The translations under genes were made by a program, and so were the position numbers. Of a stretch of DNA of 5,494 nucleotides, positions 1-5,056 are shown piece after piece. The stretch is from Flavobacteriaceae bacterium TMED68 (GTDB taxonomy: Bacteria; Bacteroidota; Bacteroidia; Flavobacteriales; Flavobacteriaceae): NCBI GenBank assembly GCA_002167525.1, contig NHDV01000023.1, positions 1 through 5,494 of the forward strand. The letters run 5' to 3'. Numbering within the stretch: the first letter of the stretch is position 1; every line of letters begins with the position of its first letter. The notes under the pieces were generated by a model. The model saw only the letters and a list, made by a program, of their open reading frames with translations. It did no database searches and was not told the origin of the DNA.

Positions 1-214
1 CCACTGAATAATTAGTTGTATATTGCTCCGCCAAATTACAACCGTCATTTTCTACGCCTGGGCTTAGAACAATTCTGTATCTGTCACCCCAAGAATTGTT
101 TCCATTGATAACAACTGAAACCTTATCGTCTTCTATTTCAACTTCCCATTTTTCTGTTTCAGATAAAAGTAAATTTGAAAAAAGCAGCACTAAGAGAAAT
201 GGTAGGTTTTTCAT
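1..214 (-). CDS. Secreted hypothetical protein, 3' end cut by window edge
   Basis: The reading frame is open from an ATG at 214 to the window edge, giving 71 codons and no stop. The N-terminus begins MKNLPFLLVLLFSNLLLS: one Lys followed by a hydrophobic core, with a likely signal peptidase site near residues 18-20. The product is therefore probably exported to the periplasm or beyond. The mature part starts with an acidic stretch rich in Glu and Asp and then has short alternating beta-like segments with Trp, Tyr and one Cys. I do not recognise the family and assign no function. The start lies 3 bases after the stop of the upstream lipoprotein gene, so the two are likely co-transcribed. No good ribosome binding site is visible. 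The N-terminal DNA and peptide resemble those of the lipoprotein gene next to it (KNLP followed by a Leu-rich core). Confidence 0.65.
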   Translation of the reverse strand, partial: MKNLPFLLVLLFSNLLLSETEKWEVEIEDDKVSVVINGNNSWGDRYRIVLSPGVENDGCNLAEQYTTNYSV

Positions 215-379
215 TGGTTAAGAATTTTCTAAGCAATATACACTTAGTCTTCTTTCTTGTAATTTGTCAGGTTTAAATTTTAGTTTTGCTGTTTCTTTCA
301 CCATGCAATCATTGTAAGAAGAATACTCTGCACAACCCACCACAAACAAAGCTAGGATTAGGAGGGTTGGTAGGTTTTT
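200..379. repeat. 12-bp direct repeat at the two signal-peptide starts
   Basis: The 12-base word TGGTAGGTTTTT (plus strand) occurs at 200-211 and at 368-379. On the minus strand it encodes the KNLP residues at the beginning of both exported proteins. It is short, and the flanks do not match, so it may reflect an old duplication of the signal-peptide region, similar coding demands, or chance. Confidence 0.5.
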
Positions 380-397
380 TAAATTACTTAAAGCCAC
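218..397 (-). CDS. Small lipoprotein, GTG start
   Basis: This is a 59-residue product. The N-terminus MALSNLKNLPTLLILALF is followed by VVGC, a good lipobox, so signal peptidase II should cleave before Cys22 and leave a 37-38 residue lipid-anchored peptide. The mature part begins CAEYSSYNDC, is then rich in Lys and Glu, and ends near VYCLENS; besides the lipidated Cys it has two more (Cys31 and Cys54), which could form a disulfide. The frame has no ATG upstream of the signal peptide. The GTG at 397 follows directly on an in-frame TAA and is the only common start codon ahead of the signal sequence. An AAGGA at 401-405 lies only 3 bases upstream of it. The gene overlaps the end of the DUF6339-like gene by 10 bases. 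Function is unknown; it could be cargo or a host gene. The lipobox is clear, the start is inferred. Confidence 0.6.
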   Translation of the reverse strand: MALSNLKNLPTLLILALFVVGCAEYSSYNDCMVKETAKLKFKPDKLQERRLSVYCLENS

Positions 398-1104
398 TTA
401 TCCTTAAATCTTGGATGTAAAATATTAACTAACTCATCGACTGTCATTAATTCCACAGCATGGGTATACATTAATTTTTTTATTTCTGACACTAAATCTC
501 TTACTCCACACTCCTTATTTGCATAGCCGCTTTTAGATGATTTTTTTGAAGCATTCCAGAATAATTTTCGAAAGGTCATGTATATGGTTTTATCCGTAAA
601 CTCTGGGGATTGTGATAAATTTTCAATTAGCTCCCCTCTGATATTTAAAGGTCTATTTAATATAAAATCTGCATTATCGCTATGATTTGCATACATCATG
701 CATAAACCTCTTATTCTGTGTCTTGCAGCAGTTTGATAGTCTCTCACGTCAGTTGGCCAATAGTTATCTCGTCTTAAGATTTTCTTATTACCATCTTTAT
801 CTTCTGTGAAAAGAAACTCTGCATAAGCAAAAGTTAACCACAGCCATAAACTATAATTATCTCGGTAAGTTTTTAATTTTGATTTACCGCCCAGAGATTC
901 TGCAATAGCCTTGGCAACTTCAAACTGAGACTCATTCTTAACCTTTAAGTCTTTTCCGCCATTAACAGAAAGTTCATTGGTATATTTAGAATCAGAAAGA
1001 AATTTAGAATTTGGTTTCTCCCCGTTAACAAAAACTCTTTCAAATTCTTCGTGTATTTCTTTTGCAAAAACTCCGTTGATTGATTTGAAGTATCTGACTT
1101 TCAT
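388..1104 (-). CDS. DUF6339-like protein of the methyltransferase/GHKL operon
   Basis: This is a 238-residue protein of unknown biochemical role. It resembles, from memory, the DUF6339 family found in restriction-like operons; I hold this loosely. Visible features are a basic N-terminus, an aromatic segment near residues 80-100 (YSLWLWLTFAYAEFLF), and a conserved-looking Arg/His block near 111-133 (RRDNYW, then RDYQTAARHRIRGL). A helical C-terminal half follows and ends in KDKWL. There is no signal peptide and no clear PD-(D/E)XK, HNH or Walker motif, so it is likely cytoplasmic. The start is placed at the ATG at 1104. A TTG one codon upstream also extends the frame, but the GGAGG at 1112-1116 is 7 bases from the ATG and only 4 from the TTG. 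The ATG overlaps the upstream stop by one base (TGATG), pointing to coupled translation. It is the last gene of the putative system, and a role as effector or specificity partner is inference. Confidence 0.7.
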   Translation of the reverse strand: MKVRYFKSINGVFAKEIHEEFERVFVNGEKPNSKFLSDSKYTNELSVNGGKDLKVKNESQFEVAKAIAESLGGKSKLKTYRDNYSLWLWLTFAYAEFLFTEDKDGNKKILRRDNYWPTDVRDYQTAARHRIRGLCMMYANHSDNADFILNRPLNIRGELIENLSQSPEFTDKTIYMTFRKLFWNASKKSSKSGYANKECGVRDLVSEIKKLMYTHAVELMTVDELVNILHPRFKDKWL

Positions 1105-1883
1105 CAATAATCCTCCGTTTCTTCGATAGAGGAGTTAAGCTGCTGAATTAAAGGAAAATACAGATTATTTTTAAATTTTTCACAATATCTATCTACCAAA
1201 GCGTCTAGCCAATTCTCCATTTCGATATCCTCTTCGCCAACTTCTTCAAAATCATTGATTCCCATTGCGTCGAAAAGGTTCTTCCAATCTTTAAACCATC
1301 CCTCATCATCTAAGTGAGCTCTGTTAAGCAACATATATTCAGCAATTTTATAAATAACATTAGGTAGAATGGAATTCAAAAATGTTAAATCGTTAAGAAA
1401 CCCTTGATTTTCTATTTCTTCCGATATTTCAATTACTGGTTTCTCACCCTCGCTGATATTTAATCTCCATAATCTTGGGAAAGTATCTGTAAATCTTGTT
1501 CCAAGAGGTGCATCATCTTTATTATCTTTAGAGTTATCGTCAATTGACTGAGGACTCTTCATGCTTGCGATGACTTTCGAGTTCTCGGGCGATACGAGTT
1601 GAATAAAGTATGTAAAACTTATGTCATTGGAAACCCAGTGTCTTAGAAATTTTTCATTTGGTAAAGTTGGATTTTTAATCGTTCCGCACTTTATTGTTTC
1701 AACTTGAGTGTTTTTTTTAACTTTTAAAAAAATCTCGAGATTTTCATCGTACTTCCCTGAGACTTCTAGTTTTGAAATTACTGGATAAAAACCCAACCCA
1801 GGAAGTTCTTTTCTTGATGAAAGGATATTAATATTTGCTTGAGGTATATCAACTCTTCCTAGAGGTTTAAGAGCAAGCTTCAT
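1104..1883 (-). CDS. Unrecognised companion protein of the GHKL ATPase
   Basis: This 259-residue acidic protein has no function I can name. Residues 1-110 look beta-rich, with alternating strands such as LEIFLKVKK and FTYFIQLVSP. A low-complexity acidic linker follows at about 113-125 (Asp, Asn, Ser, Lys). The segment at 137-155 (RLWRLNISEGEKPVIEIS) looks like a strand-turn-strand unit, and the rest is predicted helical with many Trp, Asp and Glu (LDDEGWFKDWKNLF, then EMENWLDALVDRYCEKF). There is no signal peptide, membrane segment, nuclease motif or P-loop. Its ATG overlaps the ATPase stop by 4 bases (ATGA), its stop overlaps the next gene by one base, and GAGG lies 7 bases before the start. 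Such coupling suggests a fixed ratio with the ATPase and perhaps a physical complex. It could be an adaptor, a target-recognition subunit or a diverged effector. Confidence 0.75.
   Translation of the reverse strand: MKLALKPLGRVDIPQANINILSSRKELPGLGFYPVISKLEVSGKYDENLEIFLKVKKNTQVETIKCGTIKNPTLPNEKFLRHWVSNDISFTYFIQLVSPENSKVIASMKSPQSIDDNSKDNKDDAPLGTRFTDTFPRLWRLNISEGEKPVIEISEEIENQGFLNDLTFLNSILPNVIYKIAEYMLLNRAHLDDEGWFKDWKNLFDAMGINDFEEVGEEDIEMENWLDALVDRYCEKFKNNLYFPLIQQLNSSIEETEDY
1112..1116 (-). promoter_or_regulatory. Ribosome binding site that decides the start of the DUF6339-like gene
   Basis: The minus strand reads GGAGG here, inside the end of the 259-residue gene. It is 7 bases before the ATG at 1104 and only 4 before the alternative TTG at 1107, so it favours the ATG. 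Confidence 0.75.
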
Positions 1884-3799
1884 TCTGTCGCCTCAACTTT
1901 GTAAGTTATTTCATAATTTGACTCAAAATCCTTTAACTCAAAAGAAAAATCTTTATCAATATCTTCAATATAGATGACTTTGCCGAGTAATTTTCCAGTT
2001 TCAGTAACATCATTGACTATGTTGTATATGCAGTTTTCTGCCTGAAAAGAACTATCATTAAAAACAACGTCATCAGCATTCACCGCTGGTTTTTTTTGAT
2101 AAGGGTGATGTTTAACATTAAATTTAATGGTTATTTTATTTGGAAGTTTTTTATCATCTCTTGCATGAATCCTAAATCCAGACTTTCTTTGTTGAACAAG
2201 AAATTTACTGGGTGACTTTTTAATATCTTCGTTAGGCGTAATGTCAGGATTAATTTTTTTCTTCTCAGGTAAGGTAAAGAAATTTGCAAGGGTTTTATAA
2301 TTTACTTCTTGTTTTTTCTCATTAAAAACTTTTGTTAGGTCCAACAGAATGGAACGGCATAGATTTAACGGTCTAACATAGTATCTTTTATCATAGCCTT
2401 TACTTTCTGCATCCGCTTTTTGCTGTTGCCCAGGTAACCACTTGGTATGACCTTCATCTTCGAAAATGTTCAGATATCTGGCTATATACGAATCACGACA
2501 AAGCAAGGCTGCTTGATATCTTTTATCAAGTCTTTTTTCTTGGCTAATCATTAACATTCCGTTTCGATAGTATCCCTCAAAACCTTTTGCATCATTTTTA
2601 GGTTTTCTGAAACATGCCTCTATAAAAGTGTCATGATTCTTTCCGTTTATAACTATTGGAAAGTTAACTTTGATATTTACGACTTCATTATTATCCAATG
2701 CATCGTTGATGATAAGTCTTTCTTCAGGAGTTATTAATGACTCATCTTTAATATCAAGCTTGGTATCTTTTTTTAAGGTTATTTCTGCTTCATACTCTTC
2801 AGCTTCGTTTTCTACAATGGCTTCTGATAAGAAATCCATATAATCCTCACCGCTTTCTTGAAGCTCAGGAATGGAAAATAAATGTTTAATTTGTGAAGTT
2901 ATCCTAGGTAAATTGGCGTGCGTGATTTCTTCGTTATTAATAACCGGTGCAAATTGATTTCTAAGAATAAGTGGAGCATATGTTTCAATTAAAGAAGCTT
3001 TTATTTGGTCGTAATAATCGTCAAGATTTTTATCTTCATCTATTTTTGGGAAAGGAATAATGATGGTTGTGCCATAAGAAGATTTTCCTCTGTATTTTAT
3101 TTCAGGTATTTTAAAATCTCTTTTGAATTTTGGTATCAGTTGGTCATGAAGAGTCCATATACCGCCTTCTTTTTGACTATCAACAAACAAAGCTGCAGAA
3201 TCATAAAACTTTTTCTTCTTTTCATCATCATGAGTATTGAGCATTGCATACCCAACCAAGTGTTCTCCATCTGTTCTTGTTGTTAAAGTAAATATACATC
3301 TCATTTCTGAGAATAAAGGAAATGTAATACGTCCAACACCTTTTGAACCACTATTTGCTCTTGCTTGATGAACTTTATTGCTTCTTCCCCAGTTAAGAAC
3401 AAAGCTCCAAAAATCTGATTTTCTACTATTTAAAGGCCCTTCCAGTCCCTTGGTATTAGAATCTTGAAGCATTAGCCAAGAACAATTTTTAAAGTCTAAT
3501 TTTTTACTGTAGGTGTTACCCCATAAAGCACTCTTATCTAAAACCTCACGAGCCTCAACTAAACCTGAAAAGTATTTTGATAGGTCGGCATTAGAAGAAT
3601 CAAACTTGTAATTTATAACAGCATTATTTGTATCTTGGTCTTCAGTACTGGAAAAGAAAGCGTCTACAGAATTTTGCGCACTTTCTCTTGTTAATGAAAC
3701 GATTTCTTTTAGATTGAAACGCTTATCAAGAATATTTTCTTGGGTCTGATTGTTCGTTTCCAACCATTTCCAATATTCTTTCTCTCCCCCAAAAAACAT
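1880..3799 (-). CDS. GHKL (MutL/MORC-like) ATPase of a restriction-like system
   Basis: This is a 639-residue cytoplasmic ATPase. The GHKL (Bergerat) ATP-binding fold is visible in order: the N box at 39-47 (ESAQNSVDA, with Glu39, Asn43 and Asp46), the G1 box at 113-119 (DSNTKGL), the glycine lid at 151-157 (GSKGVGR), and a late GT motif at 243-250 (GTTIIIPF). A middle region at about 255-520 has mixed strands and helices, compatible with an S5-like transducer plus extra modules. The C-terminal ~120 residues look beta-rich (for example NKITIKFNVKHHP). Proteins of this family dimerise on ATP binding, and members in restriction-modification operons have been described as relatives of eukaryotic MORC. 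Here it follows a DNA methyltransferase, so ATP-driven clamping or sensing of unmethylated DNA is a reasonable inference. No nuclease domain is fused. The start lacks a Shine-Dalgarno site, and GGGGGAG lies inside codons 4-6. Confidence 0.88.
   Translation of the reverse strand: MFFGGEKEYWKWLETNNQTQENILDKRFNLKEIVSLTRESAQNSVDAFFSSTEDQDTNNAVINYKFDSSNADLSKYFSGLVEAREVLDKSALWGNTYSKKLDFKNCSWLMLQDSNTKGLEGPLNSRKSDFWSFVLNWGRSNKVHQARANSGSKGVGRITFPLFSEMRCIFTLTTRTDGEHLVGYAMLNTHDDEKKKKFYDSAALFVDSQKEGGIWTLHDQLIPKFKRDFKIPEIKYRGKSSYGTTIIIPFPKIDEDKNLDDYYDQIKASLIETYAPLILRNQFAPVINNEEITHANLPRITSQIKHLFSIPELQESGEDYMDFLSEAIVENEAEEYEAEITLKKDTKLDIKDESLITPEERLIINDALDNNEVVNIKVNFPIVINGKNHDTFIEACFRKPKNDAKGFEGYYRNGMLMISQEKRLDKRYQAALLCRDSYIARYLNIFEDEGHTKWLPGQQQKADAESKGYDKRYYVRPLNLCRSILLDLTKVFNEKKQEVNYKTLANFFTLPEKKKINPDITPNEDIKKSPSKFLVQQRKSGFRIHARDDKKLPNKITIKFNVKHHPYQKKPAVNADDVVFNDSSFQAENCIYNIVNDVTETGKLLGKVIYIEDIDKDFSFELKDFESNYEITYKVEATE
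1891..1894 (-). promoter_or_regulatory. Ribosome binding site for the 259-residue protein
   Basis: The minus strand reads GAGG, 7 bases before the ATG at 1883 and inside the last codons of the ATPase gene. It supports the chosen start and translational coupling. Confidence 0.55.
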
Positions 3800-3804
3800 A
3801 AATA

Positions 3805-4029
3805 CTATTTCAAACTAAATCCTTTTTTAGATGCTCCATTACTATTATGAAACTTATCCATTGTATTAGCTATTTCAGTTTTAAGGGCTTTTTCTATTTT
3901 TTTTATTTCATTAGGTGAATACTCATAGTTACTCTTATTTGCTAGGTTGCCAATAAGATTAATTGATTTGAGAGCATTATTTACTCTTCTTTCACCTACC
4001 TTAATAAATCTATCTCTTCTTTTATTCAT
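3805..4029 (-). CDS. Small basic protein at the head of the ATPase operon
   Basis: This 74-residue, Lys- and Arg-rich protein begins MNKRRDRFIKVGERRVNNAL and continues with the segments LIGNLANKSNYEYSPNEI and IKKIEKALKTEIANTMDKF. Short proteins with this layout (Arg-rich start, an IGNLxNxxNYEY centre and a C-terminal helix) are, as I remember them, widespread on plasmids, phages and beside restriction genes; I cannot name a Pfam family. There is no evident helix-turn-helix, so it is not a classic C protein, although the basic charge would suit DNA or RNA binding. It is the first gene after the AT-rich gap and ends 5 bases before the ATPase start, so it is likely in the same transcript. No Shine-Dalgarno precedes its ATG, and the best promoter would put the mRNA start at or next to this ATG. 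It could be a regulator of the operon or a small structural partner. Confidence 0.7.
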   Translation of the reverse strand: MNKRRDRFIKVGERRVNNALKSINLIGNLANKSNYEYSPNEIKKIEKALKTEIANTMDKFHNSNGASKKGFSLK

Positions 4030-4127
4030 GAAATAAATTTAATACATATTTAATATATATGCAAATAAAAATTATAATTATATTCAATATGTATTTATAT
4101 ATGTAGTGTTACATAATAAATTACTAT
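4030..4127 (-). promoter_or_regulatory. AT-rich control region between methyltransferase and ATPase operon
   Basis: These 98 bases are almost pure A and T and contain no gene. On the minus strand the best promoter reading is TTGCAT (4064-4059), a 17-base spacer, then TAAATT (4041-4036). The A of the ATG at 4029 would then be 7 bases past the -10 box, which is where transcription normally begins. The match to consensus is weak (three of six at -35), and alternative TATAAT hexamers occur at 4082-4077 and 4076-4071 without a convincing -35. The region probably drives the 74-residue gene and the ATPase operon separately from the methyltransferase. Confidence 0.4.
4041..4095. repeat. Perfect 10-bp inverted repeat, possible operator
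   Basis: AATACATATT at 4041-4050 is the exact reverse complement of AATATGTATT at 4086-4095, with 35 bases between. The left arm touches the proposed -10 box and lies in the promoter spacer; the right arm is about 22 bases upstream of the proposed -35. The word CATATATA also occurs twice on the minus strand, at 4103-4096 and 4061-4054. This layout would suit a repressor acting on the operon, but such AT-only DNA yields repeats easily by chance. Confidence 0.4.
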
Positions 4128-5051
4128 TCAAATATAAGATATAACTTTCTTTGCAATCTCTCGGACTACACTAACTGGAACAGCATTTCCAAATTGTTTG
4201 TATGCTTGCGCATCACTGACAGGAATTTCAAAATTATCAGGAAATCCTTGTAGCCTTTTAGCTTCTAGTGGCGTTAACCTGCGAGGATTCTTATTCTGTT
4301 GTTCAACAAGAATTTCCAAACCATCTTTATAGTATCTGGCTGACAGAGTGCTGGTATAAATAGAATCTCTATTGAAGAGCTTATAGCTAAACCCATTACC
4401 TTTTGAAATAGCTCTTTCTCTTCTTTTAATTGCGCTAGTCCATAATTTATCTGAAATAGTATATTTTTCCTTAACTCTTTTTTGAAGAATTGAGCCAAGT
4501 CTAGTTTTTGATTTTGGTGGTTCAGGAAAATAAAAGTTTGTATGTTTCCAAAATCCTACTATGAATACTCTTTCTCTATTCTGAGGAAGGCCAAAGTCTC
4601 GTGCATTAAGTACTTGATGTTCAACTGTTTGATAGCCAATATCATTCAAGGTATCTATAATTTTTTTAAAAGTGTATCCACCATCATGGCTCTTTAATCC
4701 TTTAACATTTTCAAGAAGAAAAGCTTTGGGGTTATGAGTTTTTAAAATTGTAGCTATATCAAAAAATAGAGTTCCTCTCGTATCATCAAACCCTTTCTTT
4801 AAGCCAGCGTGAGAAAAAGCCTGGCATGGAAATCCTGCTAGCAGCAAATCATGCTTTGGAATTTTTTCTAAATCTATTGATTTAATATCTCCATCAGGTA
4901 TTTCGTTAAAATTTGCTTCGTAAGTTTGTTGAGCATATTTGTCAAACTCTGAAGTAAATACACAATCTCCACCTAATTCATCAAATGGTATTCTCATTCC
5001 GCCAATACCAGCAAATAAATCTATGTATTTAAACTTTTTATTCATATTCAT
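4128..5051 (-). CDS. C5-cytosine DNA methyltransferase, Dcm-like
   Basis: This is a complete 307-residue enzyme that transfers a methyl group from S-adenosylmethionine to carbon 5 of cytosine in DNA. All hallmark motifs are present in order: motif I (DLFAGIGG, 11-18), motif IV with the catalytic Cys76 (GFPCQAFS), motif VI (ENV, 114-116), motif VIII (QNRER, 157-161), motif IX (RRLTPLEAKRLQGFP, 257-271) and motif X (QFGNAV, 286-291). The target-recognition region, about 168-256, contains KGNGFSY and TLSARYYKDGLEILVE. These closely resemble the E. coli Dcm region (GNGFGY, TLSARYYKDGAEILI), so a CC(W/N)GG-like target is possible but not proven. It starts 5 bases after the recombinase stop. Starts at 5051 and 5045 (Met1 and Met3) are both possible and no strong ribosome site decides. 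It is most likely the self-marking enzyme of the system to its left; an orphan methyltransferase is the alternative. Confidence 0.95.
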   Translation of the reverse strand: MNMNKKFKYIDLFAGIGGMRIPFDELGGDCVFTSEFDKYAQQTYEANFNEIPDGDIKSIDLEKIPKHDLLLAGFPCQAFSHAGLKKGFDDTRGTLFFDIATILKTHNPKAFLLENVKGLKSHDGGYTFKKIIDTLNDIGYQTVEHQVLNARDFGLPQNRERVFIVGFWKHTNFYFPEPPKSKTRLGSILQKRVKEKYTISDKLWTSAIKRRERAISKGNGFSYKLFNRDSIYTSTLSARYYKDGLEILVEQQNKNPRRLTPLEAKRLQGFPDNFEIPVSDAQAYKQFGNAVPVSVVREIAKKVISYI

Positions 5052-5056
5052 TTTTC

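Noticed and set aside
1711..1732. Homopolymer runs (T8 at 1711-1718 and A7 at 1726-1732, also T8 at 2090-2097) as phase-variation switches
   Set aside because: Runs of this length are common in AT-rich coding DNA, the frames are intact, and no repeat variation can be judged from one sequence.
3005..3286. Plus-strand open frame of 93 codons
   Set aside because: It lies wholly inside the ATPase gene on the opposite strand, and its product is Ile/Phe/Cys-rich with no domain, as expected for the antisense of an AT-rich gene.
3781..3799. GGGGGAG inside ATPase codons 4-6 as a ribosome site for a later start
   Set aside because: No start codon lies at a suitable distance downstream, and the ATG at 3799 fits the gene spacing.
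4030..4127. The inverted repeat as a methyltransferase terminator
   Set aside because: The arms are AT-only and 35 bases apart, so the hairpin would be weak and has no proper U-tract arrangement.
4274..4498. Second minus-strand open frame of 74 codons
   Set aside because: It is out of frame inside the methyltransferase recognition region, where the real frame carries clear conserved motifs.
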